DNA from: JAJDXW01 sp965243335
GTDB taxonomy: Bacteria; Pseudomonadota; Gammaproteobacteria; HK1
NCBI GenBank assembly: GCA_965243335.1
Contig: OZ251545.1
Coordinates: forward strand, 5,022,001 to 5,086,000
Reading direction: 5' to 3'
DNA: 64,000 bases
The notes beneath the pieces are model-generated. The model was not told where the DNA came from. It saw only the letters and a list, made by a program, of their open reading frames with translations, and searched no databases. Numbering within the stretch: position 1 is the stretch's first letter; the number at the start of each line of letters is the position of its first letter. Both the position numbers and the translations under genes were made by a program. Below are positions 1-8,119 of the stretch, piece by piece.

Positions 1-298
1 GTGGTGTGGCCCTGGACGGCAGATCGAGCTCCGCCACCACGTCGAGATCGAACTCGTCGTTCGTCACCCTGGAGGCGATGGCCGCGCCGGTCGCCATGGA
101 GCCTTGAGGGTAGAAGAGCTCCACGGTGCCGGCCAACGGGCTTCCATCGCGCTCGATCCACTCGCCGATCGCCTCGTAGCGGGCGACCGCATCCCGATGG
201 TTGGTCGGGCTGAGCTGGATGCGGATGGCGATGTCCGCCAGAAGGGCGTCAAGGGACTCGGCGAGCGGCGAGCCTTGCTGGGTGGTGATGGTGTTCAT
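1..298 (-). CDS. CD-NTase (CBASS-type nucleotidyltransferase), 5' part only
   Basis: The gene is cut by the left edge; 99 codons are visible from the ATG at 298-296. The N-terminal region matches the CD-NTase (cGAS/DncV-like, SMODS) pattern: a helical lead with LSPTNHRDAVARYEAIGEW, then YPQGSMATGAAI carrying the GS motif, then NDEFDLDVVAEL carrying the paired aspartates (D-L-D) that bind the catalytic metals. In this family the enzyme makes cyclic di- or tri-nucleotides that switch on a CBASS effector after phage infection. The rest of the enzyme and any effector, Cap2 or Cap3 genes would lie outside the window, so whether the system is complete cannot be said. It is divergent from an HTH/ImmA-type gene. 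Family assignment is from motifs; other GS...DxD nucleotidyltransferases such as MNT-type antitoxins are less likely given the EFDLDVV context. Confidence 0.75.
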   Translation of the reverse strand, partial: MNTITTQQGSPLAESLDALLADIAIRIQLSPTNHRDAVARYEAIGEWIERDGSPLAGTVELFYPQGSMATGAAIASRVTNDEFDLDVVAELDLPSRATP

Positions 299-455
299 CT
301 GCCTGTCCTCCCGCCGTGGGACGCCTGCCCGCCCTCGGGGCGGCGCCGGCTGGGTCTGGTAAGGTGGAGCCTCGGTCGAGACGAGACCTTCATGGTTTAC
401 AGAACTCGTGTCATGATGCATGATTGTGAACCCACCGTCAAGCGGAGGATGGCAG

Positions 456-1541
456 ATGATCGGAGCGAGACTGAAGCTTTCCCGCTCCGCCGCCGGGTTG
501 TCGCTCAGGGGGCTGAAGGAGGAGATTGGAAACCGGGTCACGGCGCAGGCGATCGGCAAGTACGAGCGAGGCGAGTCGATGCCCAGCTCCGGGGTGCTGA
601 TCGCGCTGGCCGACGCGCTCGGCGTCTCGGTGGACTACCTGGCCGGCGATCAGGAGGAGCTGACCCTGGTGGGGGCGGACTTCAGGAAGAAGGCGATCAC
701 CAGCAAACGGGAGGAAGCCCAGGTCCAGGCCCGCGTGCTGCACATGCTGGAGCGCTACCTCATGGTCGAGAAGCTGCTCGATCTGCCGAGCGTCGAGTGG
801 GACAAGCCTCCCGGCGCTCCCTGGCCAGTCGTCGGCAGCCTCGTGGAGGCGGAGCGCGGGGCCGATGCGCTGCGGCACTACTGGAGCCTGGGGAGCAAGT
901 CGATCCCCGATCTGGTGGAGCTCCTGGAGGGACGGGGGGTGAAGGTGCTGTCCATCGAGCTCGCCGACAGCATCGACGGCTTGACCGCGCGGGTACGCCA
1001 GGCATCGGGAAACACCCTGCCCGTCATCGTCGTGAACGCCGGACACTGGGGAGAGCGGCAGCGCTTCACCTTGGCGCACGAGCTTGGCCACCTGGTGCTG
1101 TCCGTCACCGAAGCGAAGGTGAACGAGGAGAAGGCGGCGCACCGCTTCGCCAGCGCGTTTCTGATGCCGGCCGCGGCGTTGTGGGCCGAAGTCGGGAGAC
1201 GCCGCACGTCGGTCGGATGGGGCGAGCTCTTCGAGCTGAAGCAGCTATTCGGGGTGAGCGTGCAGGCGCTCACCTACCGCTGCAAGGACCTCGGGATATT
1301 CAGCCAGCCCCTGTTCCGGCGGCTGTTCAACGAGTTCAAGCGCCGAGGCTGGCGCGACCCTCCCTATCAGGAGCCGCTCGCGGTTTCCGAGGGAGAGAAA
1401 CCCCGGCGATTCGAGCGGTTGTGCCTCCGCGCCCTGGCCGAGGGCGCGGTCTCCGAGCCGAAGGCGGCCGAGCTGCTGGCCATCCCGGTTCGAGAGCTGG
1501 AGCGGCGGATGCAGGAGCCGCCGGAGAGCGGGCCTGCTTGA
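456..1541 (+). CDS. HTH (XRE) regulator fused to ImmA/IrrE metallopeptidase
   Basis: A 361-residue protein with an N-terminal helix-turn-helix (residues about 1-70: MIGARLKLSRSAAGLSLRGL, ending in SVDYLAG) and a C-terminal ImmA/IrrE (COG2856) domain with the zinc motif HELGH at about 208-212. Such proteins bind DNA as repressors and are inactivated or act by proteolysis; many serve as antitoxins. The ATG at 456 is chosen because GGAGG lies at 444-448; the frame stays open upstream to 420 but without a better box. Two partners are possible. The gene directly downstream begins as a PIN toxin, typical of XRE-ImmA/PIN pairs. The divergent neighbour is a CD-NTase, and CBASS operons are known to be controlled by an HTH repressor (CapH) plus a COG2856 protease (CapP). 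Which role applies is inference. Confidence 0.85.
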   Translation: MIGARLKLSRSAAGLSLRGLKEEIGNRVTAQAIGKYERGESMPSSGVLIALADALGVSVDYLAGDQEELTLVGADFRKKAITSKREEAQVQARVLHMLERYLMVEKLLDLPSVEWDKPPGAPWPVVGSLVEAERGADALRHYWSLGSKSIPDLVELLEGRGVKVLSIELADSIDGLTARVRQASGNTLPVIVVNAGHWGERQRFTLAHELGHLVLSVTEAKVNEEKAAHRFASAFLMPAAALWAEVGRRRTSVGWGELFELKQLFGVSVQALTYRCKDLGIFSQPLFRRLFNEFKRRGWRDPPYQEPLAVSEGEKPRRFERLCLRALAEGAVSEPKAAELLAIPVRELERRMQEPPESGPA

Positions 1542-1560
1542 GTGCAGACGCCGATGCGCC

Positions 1561-1636
1561 ATGAGGGTACTGATCTCCGACACCTCCGTGCTGGTCGATC
1601 TGGAGCGCGGATCATTGCTGGACGCGGCCTTCAGAG
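1561..1636 (+). pseudogene. PIN-domain toxin, 5' remnant
   Basis: Starting 19 bases after the HTH/ImmA stop, the frame reads MRVLISDTSVLVDLERGSLL and a few more residues. This is the usual first strand and first catalytic aspartate of a PIN ribonuclease paired with XRE-ImmA antitoxins. The similarity stops at about 1636, where the sequence becomes the 3' end of an oppositely oriented vapB; the rest of the frame is not PIN-like. About 25 of the usual 150 or so residues remain, so the toxin must be dead. The break is a clean junction between two toxin-antitoxin modules, best explained by deletion or recombination. Confidence 0.7.
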
Positions 1637-1873
1637 CACCATGTCGTCGGGCCGCGTCAGGTCTTCGTCCACGTCCGGGAACGGCTCGCTCAGAGGTTCG
1701 AGCGTGCCGAGCAACGCGAGCAGCCGCCCTTTGCGAACCGGCTCCACGATCAGGCGGTCGCCCTCCTTTCGCAGGATCGCCTCGCTCCCCTCGAGCTCGA
1801 ATTCCCTGGGGATGCGCAACGCCTGGTTCCGGCCGTTGCGGAAGAGGCGCACTTGGCGTTCGAGTCCGGCCAT
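1631..1873 (-). CDS. VapB/AbrB-type antitoxin (orphan)
   Basis: An 80-residue protein starting MAGLERQVRLFRNGRNQALR, with the swapped-hairpin DNA-binding pattern of VapB/MazE antitoxins (RLFRNGRNQALRIPREFEL) and an acidic tail (FPDVDEDLTRPDD) of the kind that wraps a PIN toxin. The ATG at 1873-1871 follows an AAGGGGGA box. In intact modules vapC follows with overlap or close spacing. Here the sequence after the stop is the reverse strand of the cut-off PIN toxin gene, so the cognate vapC is missing. It may still act as a repressor or neutralise a toxin elsewhere. Family call is secure; function today is inference. Confidence 0.8.
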   Translation of the reverse strand: MAGLERQVRLFRNGRNQALRIPREFELEGSEAILRKEGDRLIVEPVRKGRLLALLGTLEPLSEPFPDVDEDLTRPDDMVL

Positions 1874-2138
1874 CGGAAGTCCCCCTTGGGCGATACGCGC
1901 CTGCCGGAGCATAGGCTACTGTCCGACAACGATCATCCCGTCTGGACGACGGCCCCGAAGGCGTCCGCCGCGACCTCGAATCCCTGGGCGTCTTCCAACC
2001 CCCTACGATGGCCAGGTGAACATCCCGAACGGCTTCCGCGCGGGCTACGGCCTCGGCCTGTGTGGCGGGGTGAAGCCCGTTCGACGGAGCGGCCGGGCGC
2101 ATTGACATCGGCTGGCCACGTCGGGCAGGTTGTCCAAC

Positions 2139-2387
2139 ATGAAGTCGTTCAACGTCCGTCACATCCGGCGCCACCTCGCTGCCGTGCTTGCCGCCGTGGA
2201 GGGAGGGGAAGTGGTCGAGGTGCGCCGTCGAGGCCGGCCCGTTGCGCGGATCGTCCCGTTGTCGTCCGCCGCCGCGCCGCGGTCCGACTGGAGCCACGCG
2301 GAGAAGCGCTTGCAGGCGGTTTATCCGACCCCTGCCGGCGGGACCACCGCCGCGCAAACCATCGCCGACGGGCGCGGCGAACGGTGA
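2139..2387 (+). CDS. Phd/YefM-family antitoxin
   Basis: An 82-residue protein starting MKSFNVRHIRRHLAAVLAAV, followed by VEGGEVVEVRRRGRPVARIV, the classic Phd/YefM fold signature (helix, then a GE-V-V-rRGrPVA-ivP hairpin). It would repress its own operon and block the PIN toxin encoded next. ATG 2139 is preferred over TTG 2130 because the GCAGG box sits about 10 bases upstream. The stop overlaps the toxin GTG start by four bases (GTGA), showing translational coupling. The 265 bases before it, up to the vapB start, hold no gene I can support. Confidence 0.85.
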   Translation: MKSFNVRHIRRHLAAVLAAVEGGEVVEVRRRGRPVARIVPLSSAAAPRSDWSHAEKRLQAVYPTPAGGTTAAQTIADGRGER

Positions 2388-2548
2388 GCCTCTACTACGA
2401 CTCGGGCGTACTGGTGAAGCTCTACGTGCGCGAAGAATCCAGCGATACCGCGGTCCGGTTTCTCGCCGCACGGGGCGAAGCGGTCATCGTGAACGACCTG
2501 CACGAGCTCGAAATCAGGAATGCGCTGCGTCTTGAAGAAGTGACATGA
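2384..2548 (+). pseudogene. PIN-domain (VapC-type) toxin, truncated
   Basis: The frame starts with GTG overlapping the Phd stop and reads as a PIN toxin: YYDSGVLVKLYVREESSDTA (first acidic residue D in DSGVLVKL), then VIVNDLHELEIRNALRLEE (conserved mid-domain glutamate). It stops after 54 residues at TGA 2546-2548. A complete PIN toxin is about 130-150 residues; the C-terminal catalytic aspartates are gone. The last codons overlap the drmA start by ATGA, so the drmA operon has been joined directly onto a broken toxin gene. Translation from the antitoxin-toxin promoter could now feed into drmA. Confidence 0.75.
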
Positions 2549-5500
2549 CCCGTCCTGTGGAATCCGCGGCGGTTCGCGAGGAGATCGCCTGCGCGCTCCG
2601 GCTCGATCTGGTCGGGCCGTGGGCCGGCCATCGGCTCGCGGACGAGCGGTTGCCGGGCTGGGTGCGGCCGTGCAACTGGTATCTCACCGGGTTCCTGGTC
2701 CCTCGGGGCGCTCCGCTCGGGCAGCGCGGGGACGCGGACGTGGACGACGAGCCCGAGGTCGCGGAAAGGGCCGGGCTCGGGGACGACTCCACCGAAGACC
2801 GCCGGGCCGCGAAGAAGGGGTTCTTCCCCTCGTCGATGGGGTTGAGCTTCCTCGTGGGCGAGGCGGTCGAGACGCTGGAGGTCCTGGTTCGGTGGGGCGA
2901 CTACCGCCGGGTCGAGGCGGAGGGCGGCGAGAGCGGCGACCCGGACCGCGACGGCGCCGCGCCGGATGGCGAAGACGGCGAGACGGAAGCGGGGCGTGAC
3001 CGGCAGCGGCAGCGGACGGCCGGGGAGAGTGGAGAGGGTGTCGGCAGGGAGGCGCCCGCCGGGGAGGAGGTCCGCGGCGAGGGGACGAGGACCCGCGGCG
3101 AGGACGGCGGAGGGGGCGCCCCCGGCGAAGGCCCGGCGGACGAGGAGGCGAAGGCGGCGCCCGGCACGGACGAGGCCAGCCGGAGCCAGGCGCGGAGCTG
3201 GTGGCAGCGCACCCCGCGCGCCGAAGCGGTCCGGGTGACCCTGCCGGCAACGGTCGGCGCATCGGGCCGCCGCCCTGTTCCGAACCTTTCCGGCCAAGAC
3301 CAACCATCGCCGCCGCCCCGCCCCGGCGCTCTGGCCGGCGAGCCCCGCCACTCCCCCGCTCCGGCTCCCGACCACCACCCGCACCGCTCCCCCGTCCCGA
3401 ATTCCGGCGGGCTGATCCTCCACACGGTCGCGCGCCCGCTGGACAGCGCGAGCTTCGCGGGCCGGGTCGCGCCCGGAACCCGCTCCGTCTCCGTGTTCCT
3501 GGTGAACGACCGCATGGCGGCGCCGGACCGCGAGCGGGACGAGACGTTCGCCTTCCAGGCCGAGATCGAAGTGCGGGGCGCGACCCCCTTCGTCCCCCGC
3601 CCCGACCCCCGCGAGGTCTCCGGCGACGATTGGGACGAGCGGATCGCCGACCTGCACTACGCCGGGATCCCGGAGTACGCCGCCGGCCACGGGGTGTCCG
3701 CGGACTGGGATCTGGCGGACGGCGCCTGCCGGGCGCTCCGCACCACCTGGACCCCCGCCGCCGAGGTCGAGAAGACCGAGACCTTCGACCCGCCGGGGGT
3801 GGTGCTCGACATGCAGGCGCTCGGCGCCCTCGCGGACGGCGCCGCGGCGGAAACCGCGTTGTCGCCGCTGGTGACGGGCTACCGATCGTGGATCGAGGCG
3901 CAGCGTGCGGGTCTCGATGCTCTGGCGGCGGACGAACGCCGGGAGACGGCCGAACGGCTCCTCGGCCTCGCCGGAATCGCCGCGGACCGGATGGAGCGCG
4001 GCATCCGGGCGCTCGTCGGCGATGCGGACGCGCTCGACGCCTTCCGGACCGCGAACCGCGCGGTGGCCGCCGCCCTCTCGCGCCGCCTCGCCCGTGAAGG
4101 CGCCCGCCCCGCCCGCGCAGACGGATCCGGCGCCCCGCCCGAGCCGGACGGACCCGGGGGCGGGCCGTCGCGCCGACTCTCCCGTGAAGGCGGCCCCGAC
4201 AGCCTCGACGGCCCAAGCAGCCTCGGCAGCCCCGACAGCCCCGACAGCCCCGCCACCGCCGCCCCGCGCTGGCGGGCCTTCCAGCTCGCCTTCCTCCTCC
4301 TGAACCTCCCCGGCATCGCGAACCCCGCCGATCCCGAGCGCGAGATCGTGGACCTCCTCTTCTTCCCCACCGGCGGCGGCAAGACCGAGGCGTACCTCGG
4401 CCTCGCCGCGTTCACCATGGTCCTCCGCCGGCTCCGCAATCCCGGCGACGCGGGCCGCGCGGGCGCGGGGGTGAGCGTCGTCATGCGCTACACCCTCCGC
4501 CTGCTGACCCTCGATCAGCTCGGGCGCGCGGCCGGACTCGTCTGCGCGCTCGAGCTGGAGCGCCGCCGCGAGGAGGAGGACGCCGCCGGCCGGGGACAAG
4601 GCGCCGGCCGGCTCGGCGAGTGGCCGTTCGAGATCGGCCTCTGGGTCGGCAAGGCGGGCACGCCCAACCACCTCGGCGCGAAGGGGGACGGGCGTTCGGA
4701 CTCCGCCCGCGCCAAGGTCAACCAGTACAAGAACAACCCGCGCGGCAAGCCGATGCCCATCCCGCTGGAAGGCTGCCCGTGGTGCGGCGAGGACTTCACC
4801 CCGGACTCCTTCGCCCTGCTGCCGAATTCGGACAAGCCGACCGATCTCCGCATCGCCTGCGCCGACTGGCAGTGCGAGTTCTCCGGCGACCGTCCGCTGC
4901 CCGTCGTCGCGGTGGACGAGCCGCTCTACCGGCGCCTGCCCGCGTTCCTGATCGCCACCGTGGACAAGTTCGCCTCCCTGCCGTGGGTGGGGGAGTCCGG
5001 CGCGCTTCTCGGCGGGGCCGAACGCTACGACGCGCACGGGTTCTACGGGGCCGCGGAGCCCCGCCGGGGCGCCCGCCGCCTCGCGCGCCCGCTGCCGCCC
5101 CCCGACCTCGTCGTCCAGGACGAACTGCACCTGATCTCCGGCCCCCTCGGCACCATGGCCGGCCTCTACGAGACGGTGATCGAATCGCTGTGCGTGCGGG
5201 AGGTCGGCGGGGAAGGCAACGGGGAGAGCGGCGGGGATGGCAGTGGGGACGGCAGCGGGGATGGCAATGGGGAAGGCGACAGGGAGACCGGCATCGCCGG
5301 GAAGGGCGGCGGACGGCGGGTGAAGCCGAAGATCGTCGCCTCGACCGCCACCGTCCGCCACGCCCGGGAGCAGATCCAGGCGCTCTTCGCGCGCCCCGCC
5401 ACCCACGTATTCCCGCCGCCGGGGCCGGAGCGCCGGGACTCGTACTTCGCCCGCGCCATGCCCGCCTCCGAGAGGAGCGCGCGCCGGTACTTGGGCGTCG

Positions 5501-6648
5501 CCGCCCAGGGCCGCAACCCGAAGGAGGCGATGCGCCGGGTGCTGCTCGCCCTCATGGGCGCGGCCGAGCGGGCCTGGCGCGACGCGGGCCGCGCCCGCAA
5601 CCGGGACAATCCGGCCGACCCCTACATGACCGTGCTCGGCTACTTCAACAGCTTGCGCGAGCTCGGGGGCGCGCGCCGGATCCTCGAGGAGGAGGTGCAG
5701 AACACCCTGAAGCGTTACGGCGACCGTCGGCGGCTCGGCGAGAGCGTGGCCGAGGGCCTGTTCCGGGACCGCACGAGCTTTTCCGACGTGGTCGAGCTGA
5801 CCTCGCGGGTCGGTACCGGCAAGGTGGCGGAGGCGCGCACGCGCCTCGACCGCACCTTCCACGACCGTGCGCAGCGGGTGGACTGCGCGATCGCCACCAA
5901 CATGATCTCGGTGGGCCTGGACATCCGGCGCCTCGGGCTGATGCTGGTCTACGGCCAGCCGAAGACCCACTCGGAGTACATCCAGGCCACCAGCCGGGTG
6001 GGCCGCGACGATCGCCGCCCCGGACTGGTGGTGACCCTCTACAACGTCCACAAGCCCCGGGACCGCTCCCACTACGAGCGTTTCCGGCACTACCACGAGA
6101 CGTTCTACCGCTCGGTCGAGGTGTCGAGCGTGACCCCGTTTGCGGCCCGCGCCCTGGACCGGGGCTTCGCGGGGGCGCTGGTGGCGCTGGCCCGGCACGC
6201 CCGGCCGGCGATGACCCCGCCCGAGGGGGCGGAGAGCATCGAGGCGGAACGCGCGGCGCTCGAAGCGCGCTTGCTCGACGCATTCGAGGCGCGGCTCCGC
6301 GAGCAGCCCTTCGGGGACGACACGGAGCGCGCCGAACGGCTGCGCAGCGTCCGGGGCCGCGTCGCCGACCTCTTCGATTCCTGGCGCGCGATCTGCGAGG
6401 ACTACCGCCGTGACGGGGTGCCGATGCAGTACCAGCGGCACGAAGCCTCGACCGGCGGGCGCCAGCCCCTGCTTCGGGAGATGCTGGACACGGACTTCGA
6501 GTCCCCCCACCACCGGAAGTTCCGCGCCAACCGGTCGCTTCGCGACGTGGAGCCGCAGGTGAACCTCTTTCTCGGCGACCTCCCGAGCCGGCTGGGCGGG
6601 GGCGGCGCAGGCGGCGGGGCCGCAGGCGGCGGGAGCGGCGGCGCGTGA
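2545..6648 (+). CDS. drmA: DISARM helicase DrmA
   Basis: A 1367-residue SNF2/DEAD-like helicase of the DrmA family. The N-terminus has the DrmA start pattern (CALRLDLVGPW, LPGWVRPCNWYLTGFLVPRG). Walker A FFPTGGGKTEAYLGL lies near residue 606, the DExH box VVQDELHLISGP near 856, motif STATVRHA near 930, and the helicase C-domain motifs TNMISVGLDIRR and ATSRVGRDDRRPGL near 1110-1155. A zinc-like CPWCG is near residue 747. In DISARM, DrmA and DrmB form the core that restricts incoming phage DNA. Three low-complexity linkers (about residues 130-265, 515-570 and 890-920) make it longer than most relatives. It starts by ATGA overlap with a broken PIN toxin and ends by GTGA overlap with drmB. All helicase motifs appear intact, but the partner gene is broken and no drmC or DISARM methyltransferase lies nearby. 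Confidence 0.88.
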   Translation: MTRPVESAAVREEIACALRLDLVGPWAGHRLADERLPGWVRPCNWYLTGFLVPRGAPLGQRGDADVDDEPEVAERAGLGDDSTEDRRAAKKGFFPSSMGLSFLVGEAVETLEVLVRWGDYRRVEAEGGESGDPDRDGAAPDGEDGETEAGRDRQRQRTAGESGEGVGREAPAGEEVRGEGTRTRGEDGGGGAPGEGPADEEAKAAPGTDEASRSQARSWWQRTPRAEAVRVTLPATVGASGRRPVPNLSGQDQPSPPPRPGALAGEPRHSPAPAPDHHPHRSPVPNSGGLILHTVARPLDSASFAGRVAPGTRSVSVFLVNDRMAAPDRERDETFAFQAEIEVRGATPFVPRPDPREVSGDDWDERIADLHYAGIPEYAAGHGVSADWDLADGACRALRTTWTPAAEVEKTETFDPPGVVLDMQALGALADGAAAETALSPLVTGYRSWIEAQRAGLDALAADERRETAERLLGLAGIAADRMERGIRALVGDADALDAFRTANRAVAAALSRRLAREGARPARADGSGAPPEPDGPGGGPSRRLSREGGPDSLDGPSSLGSPDSPDSPATAAPRWRAFQLAFLLLNLPGIANPADPEREIVDLLFFPTGGGKTEAYLGLAAFTMVLRRLRNPGDAGRAGAGVSVVMRYTLRLLTLDQLGRAAGLVCALELERRREEEDAAGRGQGAGRLGEWPFEIGLWVGKAGTPNHLGAKGDGRSDSARAKVNQYKNNPRGKPMPIPLEGCPWCGEDFTPDSFALLPNSDKPTDLRIACADWQCEFSGDRPLPVVAVDEPLYRRLPAFLIATVDKFASLPWVGESGALLGGAERYDAHGFYGAAEPRRGARRLARPLPPPDLVVQDELHLISGPLGTMAGLYETVIESLCVREVGGEGNGESGGDGSGDGSGDGNGEGDRETGIAGKGGGRRVKPKIVASTATVRHAREQIQALFARPATHVFPPPGPERRDSYFARAMPASERSARRYLGVAAQGRNPKEAMRRVLLALMGAAERAWRDAGRARNRDNPADPYMTVLGYFNSLRELGGARRILEEEVQNTLKRYGDRRRLGESVAEGLFRDRTSFSDVVELTSRVGTGKVAEARTRLDRTFHDRAQRVDCAIATNMISVGLDIRRLGLMLVYGQPKTHSEYIQATSRVGRDDRRPGLVVTLYNVHKPRDRSHYERFRHYHETFYRSVEVSSVTPFAARALDRGFAGALVALARHARPAMTPPEGAESIEAERAALEARLLDAFEARLREQPFGDDTERAERLRSVRGRVADLFDSWRAICEDYRRDGVPMQYQRHEASTGGRQPLLREMLDTDFESPHHRKFRANRSLRDVEPQVNLFLGDLPSRLGGGGAGGGAAGGGSGGA
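5213..5285 (+). repeat. Short imperfect tandem repeat inside drmA
   Basis: A run of imperfect units of the form GGGGATGGCAGT / GGGGACGGCAGC / GGGGATGGCAAT encodes a Gly/Asp/Ser/Asn/Glu linker between the DExH box and the next helicase motif. The length of this run is likely variable between strains. It keeps the frame because its units are multiples of three. Confidence 0.7.
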
Positions 6649-7164
6649 ACGGGAAGGGACATGGGCAGCTACGCCGCAGCCAGGTGATCACCACCTTCGG
6701 GCCGGGCGCGCTCATCGACCTGCCCAACGACTCCGCCATCGTCGGCGGGCTCGACACCTGGGGCGGCGAGGCGAACCTGGAGAGGATCGACGAGCCGCGC
6801 CTCGCGGCCAAGCTCGCGTCCATGACCGGCGTTCCCGCGCCGCGGCTCTATGCCCCGCCGCCGGAGCCGGAGGGCTGGCAGGACCGGCAGCAGGGGATCG
6901 GCGCGTGGCGGTTCCCCGAGTGGTTCGTGGTGCAGGAGCCCGACGACGGTGCGGGAGCCGGTGCGGGCGCGAAGTCCGGTTCGGGCGCGGGAGCCGGCTC
7001 CGGCGCGAGGCCCGGCAGGCGCTCGCGGCGCATGGTGCCGCGCACCGCCCTCACCAACGGCCGCTACGACAGGAAGCCGGTGGTCGCGACCCGCTTCGTC
7101 CGCGCCTGCTCGAAGGGCCATATCGACGACGTCGACTGGCATCGCTTCGTCCACGGGCCGGACG

Positions 7165-7217
7165 GCGACCGCTGGCGCGGTCGCTTGGCGATTCCGCTGC
7201 GCGGAATCGCGGGTGCC
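7165..7217 (+). repeat. REP-like two-hairpin element, copy A
   Basis: A 53-bp element with two adjacent palindromes: GCGACCGC-tggc-GCGGTCGC, a TTGGC spacer, then GATTCCGC-tgc-GCGGAATC and a GCGGGTGCC tail. It lies inside drmB and changes its reading frame. An almost identical inverted copy is at 8067-8119, half a copy at 7869-7888, and a diverged copy with compensatory changes at 61937-61989. Confidence 0.85.
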
Positions 7218-7317
7218 TCCGGCCATCGCTGCGGGCGGGGAACAGATCGTGCGTTGCGAGTGTGGCAAGTCCCGACGGATGCACGAGGCGGTGGACCTCA
7301 CGCGCTTTCCGAGGGCT

Positions 7318-7868
7318 TGACGACAGCAGAAAGAACCTGCTAGTTTTCCTATCGGGCTTCGCGGGATCGCCGATGAATGAGGCAGGGATGGATAAATCGT
7401 TGCTGCCATAGTGCAACTGAAAATCGCTATCGGCGAGTTGGCGAAGAAAATGCGGACCGGTAGACGGGGAACCGAACCCTAGACGGGTTCTTTCAACGGG
7501 AGACTGAATACATGAAAATCACTAATCCATCTTTCGCGGCCCTTCTGGCGTCATTGCTGTCCGTGCCTGCTATGGCGCAAACGCCTGCGGAGCGGTTTGC
7601 AAACGCAATGAACACGGCAGGCGGAGGAAAAATGCTCTGCGGAGCGAAGAGCCAATCCAAGACTATACTATGTATGGTCAACGCATCTGACGGGGAGTTG
7701 AGCAATCTGGCAGCAGGTATCATTTTTCAGGCAAACGCGATGGACATTCCGTTGTCCGGCTGGAAACTGCAGTTGGTTAACCCCAAGGATTACGTCGTGT
7801 CACGGCGTTTCTGAACGGGCATCGCGATTGTCCCGATTGTTGCATAAACTGCTGCATGCGTAAATCAT
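7318..7868. other. Lower-GC insertion inside drmB
   Basis: The sequence between the DrmB piece ending near 7318 and the half repeat at 7869 is visibly poorer in G and C than the surroundings and has no similarity to DrmB. It contains one credible small gene (7512-7814) preceded by a small hairpin (GAACCC-tagac-GGGTTC followed by TTTC, near 7477-7495). No transposase or clear terminal repeats are seen, so the route of entry is unknown. The repeat half-copy exactly at its right junction suggests recombination through the palindromic elements. Confidence 0.6.
7512..7814 (+). CDS. Small secreted protein of unknown function
   Basis: A 100-residue protein with a clear signal peptide: MKITNPSFAALLASLLSVPA followed by MAQ, with likely cleavage after AMA. 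The mature part starts QTPAERFANAMNTAGGGKML and holds two cysteines about 12 residues apart (LCGAKS, ILCMVN), which could form a disulphide in the periplasm. A GGGAG box lies just upstream of the ATG. Codon use is less GC-biased than the neighbours, in keeping with acquisition. I do not recognise a family. It sits within the DNA that splits drmB and has no functional partner in sight. Confidence 0.55.
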   Translation: MKITNPSFAALLASLLSVPAMAQTPAERFANAMNTAGGGKMLCGAKSQSKTILCMVNASDGELSNLAAGIIFQANAMDIPLSGWKLQLVNPKDYVVSRRF

Positions 7869-7888
7869 GCGACCGCGCCAGCGGTCGC
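7869..7888 (-). repeat. Half copy of the REP-like element
   Basis: Only the first hairpin of the 53-bp element (GCGACCGC-gcca-GCGGTCGC in this orientation) is present, exactly at the point where drmB sequence resumes. It marks a recombination or deletion junction. Confidence 0.7.
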
Positions 7889-8066
7889 CCGCCGCCAATC
7901 CGCGCGGCTCGATGGCGTCGAATCCGTCATCCAGGTCCACCGGCTGCGGGAGGTGCTGGCGCTCGCCGGGTTCACGCGCCTCGAGCCGGTCATGCCGAAC
8001 GTGGACGGCGAGTACGACGGGGAGGTCGAGCCCGCTCCCTGCCGGAATTCGCATGGCGCCGGTCGT

Positions 8067-8119
8067 GGCACCCGCGATTCCGCGTAGCGGAATCGCCAAG
8101 CGACCGCGCCAGCGGTCGC
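8067..8119 (-). repeat. REP-like two-hairpin element, copy B
   Basis: The exact reverse complement of copy A (7165-7217) apart from one base in the loop of the second hairpin. It interrupts the drmB frame between GEYDGEVEPAPC and the segment starting WFPAVENRGEG. Two inverted copies less than 1 kb apart can form a large cruciform or invert the DNA between them. Confidence 0.85.

Noticed and set aside
1960..2030. Short plus-strand frame near the vapB promoter (LDDGPEGVRRDLESLGVFQP)
   Set aside because: It reads like the end of a protein, but no upstream part or start could be found; too little to call.
5213..5285. Tandem units in drmA as a CRISPR-like array
   Set aside because: Units of about 12 bases with no spacers, in frame with a Gly/Asp-rich linker; it is a coding microsatellite.
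2422..6513. Very long minus-strand open frame opposite drmA
   Set aside because: Shadow of a GC-rich gene: composition follows the third codon position of drmA and no domain is recognisable. The same holds for the long frames opposite 19921-23148, through 22988-26995, opposite 28183-29376 and opposite 61579-63756.
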